In this document: piece after piece, positions 1-11,164 of the stretch
Position numbering within the stretch: the first letter of the stretch is position 1
Layout of the letters: each line of letters opens with the position of its first letter
Notes under the pieces: generated by a model
Seen by the model: only the letters and a program-made list of their open reading frames with translations
Database searches by the model: none
Told to the model about the DNA's origin: nothing
Made by a program: the position numbers and the translations under genes
Assembly (NCBI RefSeq): GCF_032854445.1
Contig: NC_088306.1
Span: 12,395,386 to 12,459,385, forward strand
DNA length: 64,000 nucleotides
Reading direction: 5' to 3'
Origin: Liolophura sinensis
Taxonomy: Eukaryota; Mollusca; Polyplacophora; Chitonida; Chitonidae

Positions 1-529
1 TGTTACAAGATCCTCCAACACAAGCTTGTGTTACATTTTATGGAGACATTAAGGTGAAACATGCTGCCGCATCGGGGATTAATCTACGTAAAATTCTCTG
101 TTGACATGTTTGTAGATAAAAAATTCAGCATTTATGTACTATTTTTTCACGCAAAAAAACGAGATATTCATTCACAAAATAGAGTGCCGTACTTAGTTTA
201 AGACCAAACTTGTTGTGGACATGCGCATTTTTATCTGTGCAACTACTGTTATCTCCCATTACAATATTTTCTTCTATTTTCACTCTACCTGTCAAGGTGA
301 AAACATCTAATATCAGTTCACGACGTAAAATGACCCGTGCTTGTGTTTGAACGCCACGAAATGCCGCTATTCATTTTCCATTAGCTTTTGTTGCTTTTTT
401 AAGCAAGGTGTCCTATTCAAAGTTATTATGTATATTTGTATGCACGCAGACTGTGGAGGAAAGAAATACGCCAAAACAACAGATCATGTATAATCCTAGA
501 GTAACAAAAACGGCAGATGGTCCTGACTG

Positions 530-1838
530 TTCACACCTTAAAGATGACAAGACCATGGATAGCCCACACGGTGCGTTTGTGGATCTACAGGCAGTTTACA
601 TCTTCGAAATGACAAGATCATGGATAGCCCAAACGGTGCGTTTGTGGATCTACAGGCAGTTTACACCTTCCGGATGACAAGATCATGGATAGTCCACACG
701 GTGCGTTTGTGGATCTGCAGACAGTTTACACCTTCGAGATGACAAGATCACGGGTAGCCCACACGGTGCGTTTGTGGATCTACAGGCAGTTTACACCTTT
801 GAGATGACAACATCATGGATAGCCCACACGGTGCGTTTCTGTATCTACAGACAGTTTACAACTTTGAAATGAGAAGATCATGGATAGCCCACACGGTGCG
901 TTTCTGTATCTACAGACAGTTTACACCTTCGAAATGACAAGATCATGGATAGTCAATACGGTGCGTTTGTGGATCTACAGGCAGTTTATACCTTCCGGAT
1001 GACAAGATCATGGATAGCCTACACGGTGTGTTTCTGGACCTACAGGCAGTTTACACCTTCGAGATGATAAGATCATGGATAGCCCAAACGGTGCGTTTGT
1101 GGATCTACAGACAGTTTACACCTTCGAGATGACAAGATCATGGAAAGCCCACACCGTGCGTTTGTGGATCTACATACAGTTTACACCTTCCGGATGACAA
1201 GATCATGGATAACCCACACCGTGTGTTTGTGGATCTACAGGCAGTTTACATCTTCGAAATGACAAGATCATGGATAGCCCAAACGGTGCGTTTGTGGATC
1301 TACAGACAGTTTACACCTTTGAGATGACAAGATCATGGCTAGCCCACACGGTGCGTTTGTGGATCTACAGACAGTTTACACCTTTGAGATGACAAGATCA
1401 TGGATAGTCCGCACGGTGCGTTTGTGGATCTACAGACAGTTTACACCTTCGAGATGACAAGATCATGGATAACCCACACGGTGTGTTTGTGGATCTACAG
1501 ACAGTTTACACCTTCGAGATGACAAGATCATGGATAGGCCAAACGGTGCGTTTGTGGATCTACAGACAGTTTACACCTTCGAGATGACTAGATCATGGAT
1601 AGGCCAAACGGTGCGTTTGTGGATCTACAGACAGTTTACACCTTCCGGATGACAAGATCATGGATAACCCACACGGTGTGTTTGTGGATCTACAGACAGT
1701 TTACACCTTCGAGATGACAAGATCATGGATAGGCCAAACGGTGCGTTTGTGGATCTACAGACAGTTTACACCTTTGAGATGACTAGATCATGGATAGCCC
1801 ACACGGTGCGTTTCTGGATCTACAGACAGTTTACACCT
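530..1838. repeat. 65-bp satellite array, monomeric
   Basis: About 20 head-to-tail copies of a 65-bp unit. Units carry the landmarks GATCATGGATAG, CACGGTGCGTTTGTGG and CAGTTTACACC, and copies differ by a few substitutions. The period was measured directly: successive GATGAC landmarks at 1388 and 1453 are 65 bp apart. Short open frames here are by-products of the repeat. Confidence 0.93.
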
Positions 1839-3050
1839 ACAAGACAACAGATACCCCAGATGATAATCTCCTGGATCTGTAGACAGTTTACACCTTCAAG
1901 TTGACAAGACAACAGATAGTCCAGATTGCCGCTAACGGATCTGCAGACAGTTTACATCTAAAAGCTGAGAAGACAACAGATAGCCCAGATGACACACTCC
2001 TGGATCTGTAGACAGTTTACACCTTCAAGTTGACAAGACAACAGATAGTCCAGATTGTCGCTAACGGATCTGCAGACAGTTTACACCTAGAAGCTGAGAA
2101 GACAACATATAGCCCAGATGATATGCTCCTGGATCTATAGACAGTCTACACCTTTAAAGTTGACAACACAACAGATAGTCCAGATTGCCGCTAACGGATC
2201 TGCAGACAGTTTACACCTAGAAGCTGAGAAGACAACATATAGCCCAGATGATATGCTCCTGGATCTATAGACAGTCTACACCTTTAAAGTTGACAACACA
2301 ACAGATAGTCCAGATTGCCGCTAACGGATCTGCAGACAGTTTACACCTAGAAGCTGAGAAGACAACATATAGCCCAGATGATATGCTCCTGGATCTATAG
2401 ACAGTCTACACCTTTAAAGTTGACAACACAACAGATAGTCCAGGTTGCCGCTAACGGATCTGCAGACAGTTTACATCTAAAAGCTGAGAAGACAACATAT
2501 AGCCCAGATGACACACTCCTGGATCTGTAGACAGTTTACACCTTCAAGTTGACAAGACAACAGATAGTCCAGATTGTCGCTAACGGATCTGCAGACAGTT
2601 TACACCTAGAAGCTGAGAAGACAACATATAGCCCAGATGATATGCTCCTGGATCTATAGACAGTCTACACCTTTAAAGTTGACAACACAACAGATAGTCC
2701 AGATTGCCGCTAACGGATCTGCAGACAGTTTACACCTAGAAGCTGAGAAGACAACATATAGCCCAGATGATATGCTCCTGGATCTATAGACAGTCTACAC
2801 CTTTAAAGTTGACAACACAACAGATAGTCCAGATTGTCGCTAACGGATCTGCAGGCAGTTTACACCTACAAGCGGAGAGGACAACATATAGCCCAGATGA
2901 TATGCTCCTGGATCTATAGACAGTCTATACCTTTAAAGTTGACAACACAACAGATAGTCCAGATTGCCGCTAACGGATCTGCAGACAGTTTACACCTACA
3001 AACGGAGAAGACAACATATAGACCAGATGATTGGATCTATAGACAGCTTT
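1839..3050. repeat. 130-bp higher-order continuation of the 65-bp satellite
   Basis: About nine copies of a 130-bp unit made of two diverged 65-bp halves. One half carries CTCCTGGATCTATAGACAG; the other carries CGCTAACGGATCTGCAGACAG. Both keep the CAGTTTACACC or CAGTCTACACC landmark of the flanking monomers, so this is a dimeric higher-order form of the same satellite. Some adjacent 130-bp copies are almost identical (for example 2130-2390), which points to recent unequal exchange. Confidence 0.88.
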
Positions 3051-5970
3051 CATATTTTATTTTCACTCTGGCGAAAATAACAACATAAATTGTGCTTGAA
3101 TGGTCATCAATGTTCCAGCAAATTATGTCATATTTAGCGAGTACATATAGCACCTAGATGCTTTTCATGAATCCTGTGAATGTTAGGATGACTTTACGTC
3201 AGAGTTTTCCCGAATTCAGAAACTAACACTGACAATACGTGGCTCTCGTACGTTGTCTTTTGTGTTGAAACTTTGTGTTAATTTTTAGGGGACATGGTTT
3301 TGGGCAATTTTCTTCTCGGGTTGTCTTCTTAGTGACTGGAGAGATTATCAGAGGTCACGGACATATTCCAGAAAAGGAAAGCAGATTTATGTGCAAAATA
3401 TAATGCAAAAACGGATAGCAAACCCAGTTACTTTCCAAGGTGTGCAAGAAATATTGAGTGAAAATGAAGTTAGCCTCTATATCTGAGGCAAGAATTGTCA
3501 CATTTTACGCTAATTGCATTATTCAAGCCTTCCGAAAGAGACCTAATGAATAGCACGATTGTGAGATATAGATTTAGTTCGGTCACACAGAGCGGCTGAT
3601 ATATAGCCACTTGACATCTTCACCGCAGTCAGCATGTTTTAGATTTATACCACTTAGGCGCCATAGTGCAGCACGGTAATGCCTGCAAGATTTATTGACT
3701 TGTTCTCGTCATGGATCGAGTGCCGGTAAATTGCACAACGACGGCCCAAAGCTTGGTGTGAAAAGGTTCACCTTTATCTGGACGTGCTTTGTGTTGGTGG
3801 ATCGACCGTGTGGGAAAACGAGAAAACCAAGAAGGCAATTGTACCCCGTCCCTCAACGGAATGCCTACAGAAATGATCGACACATCGATGTCTATATTCT
3901 CGCCAAAGCTCAAAGTGTCACTTAACGGTTTCATAACAACAGACATCTTAAGGCCCACGAAAACATCAAAGTTGTGATGTGAATGTGCGGAAGGTGTTTT
4001 TCTCATGTGAAAGACCCGGGATTTCTGAATGGAAGAGCCCTTTACATTTTGGTAATGTAATCGTTGGCTTAACCCTTGAAACGTTTGTGGTAACACGGAA
4101 CTGCATGAACGAACACAACTAAAAAATCGTTCTTTAAATTTGTTCTTGAAAAATTGCTTGCAAAAGTCCATGTTTTCAGACACGAGGTGTGCGTGCTTTC
4201 TTCTACTCCCAAACCCTCACCGGCTATGAGCGTTAGGCCAGGAGGTTTTCATGTACCCAGCGAGGTGTGACACCGTCACACTCTCCCACACTGCCCCCTC
4301 CCCTCCCCGCCCGCCCATGCTGTAGGCTGATACATTGTATTCTTGCAAAAACCAGCTACTGATGAACAACGCATCCCCGAGGTGTGGTCATTTTGCCTTG
4401 TTTCGATGTAATTGAACATCACTGCGTTTGTTTTTACCTTAGGTTGCTGAAACCTTTGTACCAAGGAGCATATAAGTTTGCATGAAACACTTGCATGAAT
4501 GACCTCAAAACCTGAGGTATGTTGTTCAAGGCCGAATGACACCGGCTTTGTGTGGCCACGTGTTATGATCTATTTCACAGTCGCCGCTATTCTGGTTTTG
4601 TTCTCCTAGCCAGAATCCTGTATATCGCACTCTGCTCTGTCAGTCTCTTCTATCTATGCTCTTACTCTGAAACCTCTCTGAGTGCAGCTTTACCTCATGA
4701 GGAATGTCTCGTACCTGGTGAGGTGAGGTAGATTCGATCCGGTATTGCTACACGCATAAACAAGTCTCCAGTCGTCCCCTTGATAGTGGGGTAAAACACC
4801 AATCATATCATTCAATGAATACAAAGGTAAAGAAGAAGGTTATAACAAATTTCAGTGTTGAAAAAATGAAATACCGCTGTTCTGTACACCATCCAGAACC
4901 CATGACATTCTGTGCAACATTACTTGTCTAAAGATTTCAGTGTCCTTATTGGCTACACGATATTCCATATACCCAGAAGTAAATGAATACTAAAGACTTA
5001 TTAGCACAATTTAAGTTATATCAAGTGCTTTATCAACTCCTTTGGAGAGCATCCAACGTGCTGTTTTTAAGCAAAATAATAGTTGGGACTCGGGAACCCC
5101 GTCAACGTCAAGTTTTTTATTTTATCTACCTGACCATGCTGCGCCGACACTGACGCCTAAGTCCCCTATCTTTTGTCTTTAACAACAGAGACACGACGGC
5201 GGCATACCAATGGCTGTCTTATGGTTCTCAAAGGCAGCCGAAGTCCAGGTGATCTCACTGTCTCCGCCCGATAACGGACGGAGACGCCGCCTGGGAATAT
5301 TCAAAGTCAGTGAGACATGGTAATTCGTTTAGAGAGGTTGAGACAACTGGTGTCAGCCATTTTATTCTCCTTGTACAAATCAAATAAAGCGACCGGGGAC
5401 CTTTACAAGCCAATACATTATTGAAGGAAATACCAACCACTTGCTGAACAGAAGAACATGCCAACATTTCAATATCGCCAGACGAAATTATCGGGAAAAT
5501 ATCGGTGGACTTCGGTTATGTGCAGGTCTGGTAGGTTTCCGGGCAATCCGTCCAGCTAGTCAGCGTGAAATACCATCCATGTGATAATGTCAAGATTACG
5601 AACATATCTGCCGGATTTCTTTGGACGATTTGTCAGCGGGCTAGTAACTTATAATGTGTGGTGGGAAAAATTGATGGGGAAAAAAACCATTGGCTTTATG
5701 TGAAATGCAAGCATCCTCTTTCATGTTATAATTTCTGCGTTCACGCCTGTTGGTTGAGGCATTTTCTACAATACTGTCATATAATCAAGTTCTTATCCAT
5801 TTCCATTAAAACTACGTAGTTCTGAACAATGCAGTTGTCCTTTGAAAACAACTTTGAAACAGGAAAAGAGAAACTCGGATATGTTCCGATTGTTGTTAAA
5901 GTACAAAGGTGACTGGTGTCAGGATGCTCTGGTGACACATGTATACCGGACAAAGTAAAGCCCCTCACAT
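3051..5970. other. No recognisable gene (about 2.9 kb)
   Basis: Mostly AT-rich single-copy-looking DNA. The longest open frame is at 3692-4183 on the minus strand (listed separately). I see no convincing exon with paired splice sites, no SINE and no tandem array. Confidence 0.5.
3692..4183 (-). CDS. Unassigned 163-codon open frame
   Basis: An uninterrupted frame of 163 codons, long for this AT-rich background. It overlaps two shorter open frames on the plus strand, so the true coding direction, if any, is uncertain. I recognise no domain, signal peptide or splice-site pairing. It could be a chance frame or a relic of a mobile-element gene. Confidence 0.15.
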   Translation of the reverse strand: MSENMDFCKQFFKNKFKERFFSCVRSCSSVLPQTFQGLSQRLHYQNVKGSSIQKSRVFHMRKTPSAHSHHNFDVFVGLKMSVVMKPLSDTLSFGENIDIDVSIISVGIPLRDGVQLPSWFSRFPTRSIHQHKARPDKGEPFHTKLWAVVVQFTGTRSMTRTSQ

Positions 5971-6096
5971 CAAATGGTCACTAAATATCTTCAGACCTGC
6001 ATTTGTTTGCAAAACAGTTTTAACAGAATACAGCTTAATGTAAACCACATGCAATGGAGCCATAACCACCCCGTTCTACACAGAAAATGGCTGCCC

Positions 6097-6156
6097 TGTA
6101 CGCTGGCATGGACGCTGGCATGGACGCTGGCATGGAGGCTGGCATGGACGTTGGAT
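6097..6156. repeat. 12-bp minisatellite
   Basis: Four to five copies of a 12-bp unit based on ACGCTGGCATGG. Because 12 is a multiple of 3, frames on both strands stay open across it. Confidence 0.85.
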
Positions 6157-6189
6157 AAGGCATGGTAAGGCAGCAAACTATCGACTAGA

Positions 6190-6375
6190 TAAAAGTGTGC
6201 ACGCAATCATAACACAGATAAACAAAAAGTGTGACGTAGAATACTAAAGAAAAGTGTGTACGCAATCATAACAGAGATAAACAAAAAGAGTGACGTAGAA
6301 TGCACGACTAAAGAAAAGCGTGTACGCAATCATAACAGATAAACAAAAAGTGTGACGCAGTCTACAGATAAACGA
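6190..6375. repeat. About 55-bp tandem repeat, three copies
   Basis: Three imperfect copies containing GTACGCAATCATAACAG followed by ATAAACAAAAAGTGTGACG. It lies directly before the 67-bp array and shares some wording with its decayed members, so the two may have a common origin. Confidence 0.7.
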
Positions 6376-6389
6376 CAAAAAGTGATCAT

Positions 6390-7085
6390 GGGGTCACAAT
6401 AATGCTAAGGAAAAAATGTGGCATATTGCACAGAAGAACAAGGCAAAAAGTGATCATGAGATCACAATATTTATTTATTTATTTGATTGGTGTTTTACGC
6501 CGTACTCAAGAATATTTCACTTATACGACGGCGGCCAGCATTATGGTGGGTGGAAACCGGGCAGAGCCCGGGGGAAACCCACGACCATCCGCAGGTTACT
6601 GGAAGACCTTCCCACTTACGGTCAGAGAGGAAGCCAGCATGAGCTCACAGCGATCGCATTGGCGAGAGGCTCCTGGGTCATTACGCTGCGCTAGTACGGT
6701 AACCGACTGAGCCACGGAGGCCCCTAGGGATCACAATAGGGCTAAGGAACAAATGTGGCATATTACACGGAAGAACAAGACAAAAGTGATCATGGGATCA
6801 CAATAGGGCTAAGGAAAAAATGTGGTATATTGTACAGAAGAACAAGGCAAAAGTGATCATGGGATCACAATAGGGCTAAGGAAAAAATGTGGTATATTGT
6901 ACAGAAGAACAAGGCAAAAGTGATCATGGGATCACAATAGGGCTAAGGAAAAAATGTGGTATATTGTACAGAAGAACAAGGCAAAAGTGATCATGGGATC
7001 ACAATAGGGCTAAGGAAAAAATGTGGTATATTGTACAGAAGAACAAGGCAAAAGTGATCATGGGATCACAATAGGGCTAAGGTGT
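6390..7085. repeat. 67-bp tandem array, interrupted by a SINE
   Basis: Near-identical 67-bp units containing GATCACAATAGGGCTAAGG and AGAAGAACAAGGCAAAAGTG. The period was measured between GATCACAATA landmarks at 6796 and 6863. A full-length SINE sits inside the first units at 6470-6724. Units around 6790-7080 are almost identical, so expansion is recent. Confidence 0.9.
6470..6724 (-). mobile_element. Full-length tRNA-derived SINE (family A) with target-site duplication
   Basis: Read on the minus strand it starts with a tRNA-like head whose A box is TGGCTCAGTCGG and whose B box is degenerate. A conserved core of about 130 bp follows (CCGTCGTATAAGTGAAATATT is typical), and the tail is AAATAAAT repeats. 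The 10-bp sequence GATCACAATA occurs at 6460-6469 and 6729-6738 and is the likely target-site duplication. I suspect the core is one of the named SINE central domains known from molluscs (possibly Nin-DC), but could not check. Confidence 0.85.
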
Positions 7086-7480
7086 ATTACACGGAAGAAC
7101 AGGATAAAAGTGCACGTCTAATCCTGATAGAGCTAACCAGAAATTGTGACATTTTATACAGCAGGAGACAAAATTGTGCCTGTAATGAACATAGTTTATC
7201 TAAACATAGAGATTGGCTCCAAAATGATGGGACAGAACAAGATAAAAATATGCATCTAATCGAATTTATAGAAGATATCAGAATGTGTGTCACATTACAG
7301 AGAAGAACAAAAACTGAGCATCTAATCATCATGGGTTAAGGAAAAAGCTATTAAAAGGCCTGACATAAAAAGTCTATATTTAATCGCCTTAGAACAAAAC
7401 AGAAAGTGTGACATATTACACAGCAGGGCAAGGAAAAGTGTGTCCCTAATCGCCACAGAGCTTAACAGAAAGACAAAGAG
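7086..7480. repeat. Decayed members of the 67-bp array
   Basis: Diverged copies keep the order 'ACATTTTACA or ACATATTACACAG ... AGAACAAGATAAAA ... CTAATC'. The landmarks reappear at roughly array spacing, showing that the array was once longer and has decayed at its right side. Confidence 0.6.
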
Positions 7481-7589
7481 GTTGTACGTTTCTGCTGTAG
7501 GCACTCTGAATCAGTATCACCTGTTTTACCACATCAGGACAGAAACACTACCACAATAATGAATAATACCCTTCCCACCTTTAGATTCC

Positions 7590-7868
7590 TGGGTCGAGTG
7601 ACACGTAAGACCTTAAAAGAGGAAGTTGTAACTCTCTCACTTGGTGTTCAATGTGAAGGGGATAATGCAACGACTGTTTGACCTGTATCAGTATAATGCC
7701 TCGGGCGGGACGGGTTACTTGCCTTCGGTAAGGCGTCTCAGTGAAGCAGCACTAGATAAAAGAGCAGTAAAAGAGGCACATTACTTGTACTCTAAGGATT
7801 TCTTTGTCATATGACTGAAAAATTGTTAAGTTCGACGTTAAATCCAAGCACTCACTCACTCACTCACT
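7590..7868 (+). mobile_element. SINE, family B, head truncated
   Basis: The body matches the copies near 37.6 and 40.7 kb: AGGAAGTTGTAACT, CAGTATAATGCCTCGGGCGGG, GTCATATGACTGAAAAATTG, and a CACTCACTCACT tail ending at about 7868. The tRNA-like head is largely missing. The tail marks the 3' end, giving plus orientation. Confidence 0.8.
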
Positions 7869-8587
7869 CCCACCTTTAGACGTGACATGTTTACTTCGCG
7901 GGTAACAACAATCAAATGATAAAATTTGTCAGTCTGAAAGACTACCACCTGATTTATCGGATCGAACGTCCAATCTTTTACATCCTAAATACTTCCACGG
8001 AATATATTAACAAAATGTCATCATCTCCCCCGAGGAGTTACTGCTCATATGTATTCCGAGATCCATGCAGTGTTCAAACGTCTGCTGACTTCACCGCTCT
8101 ATTTGTTGTCTTGTTAGTTGATTAGACTCACGAAAGTAAGATATACTTACTATATTAGCCCCCAAATCTTCACATGGAAATATGTATTTTTAGATGCAGA
8201 TATGATTCACAGAATACTACTTTTGGAGCTAAAGCTTATATTTCCGTGTAGTATATCATCCTACCTTCCGAACGACCCAAAAACGTCTTTCAAAGATGAA
8301 AAGAACTTTCAAAATCAGAAACTGGTAACTTATGACTAAAGTTTGTTTAACAATTTGAGCACAACGTGAACGTAATTTCTTTCGCATCGATAAAATCAAA
8401 ACTGCTTCTGTCTCCGTAAATGACTGCCGATGTCAAAGCTGTAGACTTGTTGAACCCACTGACAATGTGAAACAGATTGTACTGAAGTTAGCACCCTTAT
8501 ATTTTTGTCTATCTGTAACATCGTGTCATGTTACGACGGGAAACCAATCTACAAAAAAATATAGACAGTAAACAGGGAAGATCGATT
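7869..8587. other. No recognisable feature
   Basis: AT-rich sequence between two SINE fragments. Short open frames are present, but none has coding-like composition with splice sites. Confidence 0.45.
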
Positions 8588-8682
8588 AATTTATTTCATT
8601 GCTGTTTTACGCCGTATTCAAAAAGATTTCTCTGTTACGACGGCAGCTAGTATTGTAGTGGGAGAAAACCGGGCAGAGCGAC
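8588..8682 (-). mobile_element. SINE family A, 3' fragment
   Basis: Tail and distal core only (ATTGCTGTTTTACGCCGTATT through GGGAGAAAACCGGGCAGAG). The element breaks off at about 8682 where the next tandem array begins. Confidence 0.8.
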
Positions 8683-8705
8683 ATCACTGATATAGCTAGT
8701 GTTTG

Positions 8706-9470
8706 GTCATACGTAACCCGTCAAAAAGTCAGTCAGACATAACACGTGAGGTAAAGCCACGTGTCTCAGTGTCATAGTCGCTGAGACATAACCCGTGAAG
8801 TAAGGCTACACGTTTCAGTGTCCTTCGCGGGTTATGTCTGACCTCAGTGTGATAGTTGTTCAGACAAGACCCGTGAAGTAAGGCCACGTGTTTCAGCGCC
8901 ATAGTTGTTCAGACATAACCCGTGAAGTAAGGCCACGTGTTTCAGTGTCATAGTTGATCAGACATAACCCGTGGAGTAAGGCCACGTGTCTCAGTGTCAT
9001 AGTTGGTCAGACAAAACCCGTGAAATACGGCCACGTGTCTCAGTGTCACAGTTGTTCAGACATAACCCGTGAAGTAAGGCCACGTGCCTCAGTGTGATAG
9101 TTGGTCAGATATAGCCCGTGGAGTAAGGCCACTTGTTTCAGTGTCATAGTTGATCAGACATAACCCGTGGAGTAAGGCAACGTTTCTCATTGTCATAGTT
9201 GGTCAGACATAACCCGTGAAGTAATGCTACATGTTTCAGTGTCCTTCACGGGTTATGTCTGACCTCAATGTGATAGTTGTTCAGACAAGACCCGTGAAGT
9301 AAGGCCACGTGTTTCAGCGCCATAGTTGTTCAGACAAAACCCGTGAAGTAAGGCCATACTTGTTCAGACATAACCCGTGAAGTAAGGCCACGTGTCTCAA
9401 TGCCAAAGATGTTCAGACAAGACCCGTGAAGTAAGGCCACGCGTTTCAGTGCCATAGTTGTTCAGACCTC
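8706..9470. repeat. 49-bp tandem array with E-box-like CACGTG and internal inversions
   Basis: About 14 copies of a 49-bp unit containing CAGACATAACCCGTGAAGTA and GGCCACGTGTTTCAGTG. Most units keep the palindrome CACGTG. Two short inverted segments lie in the array at 8823-8839 and 9244-9263; the second makes a perfect 20-bp inverted repeat with 9202-9221. The two inversion sites recur about 420 bp apart, so a multi-unit block was itself duplicated. Confidence 0.88.
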
Positions 9471-10285
9471 AAAATTGATATTAAAATGGTGAACTGTTTT
9501 TGTGTAGCAAATTTGTGTTCGCGGGTGTTGGACTATTGTCGAATTGATACCCAGATGCCCTGTTTTCACAGCGTTAGGTCCGTCCAGGACACATGTAAGA
9601 ACCTTAATTAGCTAATGTGTTGTGGAAACAACCATCGACGGCTCCCCAAAATTTATAGGACATCTCTCTAGAGACACTAATAGTTCTATTTCCATTAAGG
9701 CAAGCAGCTGATACTGTGCCTCACTGTGGTGAACATATCACCCTTACTTACTAAACTGGATATCTGAACCATGCGTAAGGTCGCCGTCTACGTTACCGTC
9801 TACGTTATGCATTAGTATCTACTTATGCCTGCTTCCAGTGTGCACGATGATATTAGAGCGTCAACAAGGCATCTTGGAACCGATGAAACGAGTGATATCC
9901 CTAATGGATTCACAGCCTATAAGACGAAATAACTCATTTGCTTAAGGTTTTAAGATCTGCATCATTTATGTGCTATACACTTTCACTGAAATACTGTATC
10001 TCGGCATGTGAGTATCTATAGAACCAGTGACAGAAATAACTTTCTGCACAGCCAAACTTTTACCATTTGAATCTGTGAGGTGTCGTAAGCGGTTTACAAT
10101 AAACCCTTACGCTCATAACATTCCCCAAAGTTTTTTTTGTGGCGTGAGGGATGCTTTAGTTGATTTCTCTGACAGTCTCATATATGTAGTATATGTTATA
10201 CCACGATTGTATATCTTTTAATTCATATATAGAATATTACCTGTCGTGTCGATGACATCAACATCATATAACAAACCGGGAGTCG
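9471..10285. other. No recognisable gene
   Basis: No array, SINE or exon with matching splice sites was recognised. It lies between the 49-bp array and a SINE cluster. Confidence 0.45.
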
Positions 10286-10289
10286 AGTG

Positions 10290-10460
10290 GTTAAGTATGT
10301 ATGTGTGTATGCTTGGGGCTTAACGTCGTACTTAACAATGTTTTCAATTATATGACGATGAAGAACCTTGCTCTAACCTCTCAGTGCTGAGCACCAAGCG
10401 AGGCAGAAACAACTACCATTTTTAGTCTCGTGAAGTAAGGCTTCATCCCGGGTCTCCCAA
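10290..10460 (-). mobile_element. SINE, family C, internally deleted
   Basis: Contains GCTTGGGGCTTAACGTCGTACTTAACAATG at its 3' end and CTTGCTCTAACCTCTCAGTGCTGAGC in its body, matching the copies near 30.9 and 45.3 kb. The middle is shorter than in those copies. Confidence 0.7.
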
Positions 10461-10465
10461 CTTCG

Positions 10466-10650
10466 GCCGAGTGGTTAAGATGCTTGTCGTTAGGTCACAC
10501 GTGGTTTAGGTTTAATCCCCGTCTTGGGCCGGTGGTCATTTTTCTTCCCCTTCAAAATGGTGTACCTGTACTTCACTTGTTGGAAATTTCGTCAGTCATT
10601 TGCCTTGGGCACTGCGGTTTCCTCCACCCATAAATCTGACCGCCAACATA
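10466..10650 (+). mobile_element. SINE, family D, with Ser/Leu-tRNA-like head
   Basis: The head CGGCCGAGTGGTTAAGATGC resembles the D-arm of Ser/Leu tRNAs (A box) and is followed by a degenerate B box near GGTTTAATCCC. The body ends near CTGCGGTTTCCTCCACCC. It directly abuts the family C copy. It is not a functional tRNA: no cloverleaf acceptor stem closes. Confidence 0.65.
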
Positions 10651-11100
10651 TAATTCACCCATTCACCCATTCGTTTGTTTCGGTCTACGTACTCTCTAGA
10701 TGTATTGCAAGCGCTAATCTTCGGAATGATCCACACATCAAGCACAAACGTTTTGTAATAGGTAGCGTGGATCCCCGGGGATGGTATAAGGGTATGTACA
10801 TGTGGTCAGCTTTACTCACTTTTCAGCCTGCTTCGATTAACCAAAAAAAACCGTAATCAAAGGGCTCATTCACCCTCTGCCTGCCATTTATTGTCTGTTA
10901 TTGAATTTGCCCTTGGGTGCCGCGAAATGACGTTCATCAGCGGGACCAGGAGAATCCGCAAGCGTGTAAAAACGATCAAATATTGACGGGATATAGCTGA
11001 GGTGGGTTTGCCCGCTAGGCTTACACTACACCGCTTTGTTTCGCTCGACGATCTGGAATCAGTCATTTCTTTGGCGTTATTACATATTAAAGCCTTGTAC

Positions 11101-11164
11101 ATGGAAGCCTTTTCAATCGCTCATCTCTTATTTATGACGTTCGCATTTTTCTGTGTCGAGATTT
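11101..11164 (+). CDS. EF-hand gene 1, candidate first exon (leader)
   Basis: The ATG at 11101 opens 21 codons with a hydrophobic stretch (H-L-L-F-M-T-F-A-F-F). A GTAAAA donor at 11165 leaves phase 1, which fits the phase-1 acceptor at 11455/11456 (the split codon becomes TCG, Ser). The donor is weak upstream of GT (ATTT) and residue 2 is Glu, so another first exon further left is possible. Confidence 0.4.

Noticed and set aside
8706-9470. CRISPR-like regular repeats (also 530-3050, 15756-16468, 56419-57400)
   Set aside because: Units are directly adjacent without unique spacers, and the genome is eukaryotic.
10524-10856. 110-codon plus-strand frame
   Set aside because: Its first half is the body of a family D SINE; the rest has no coding signal.
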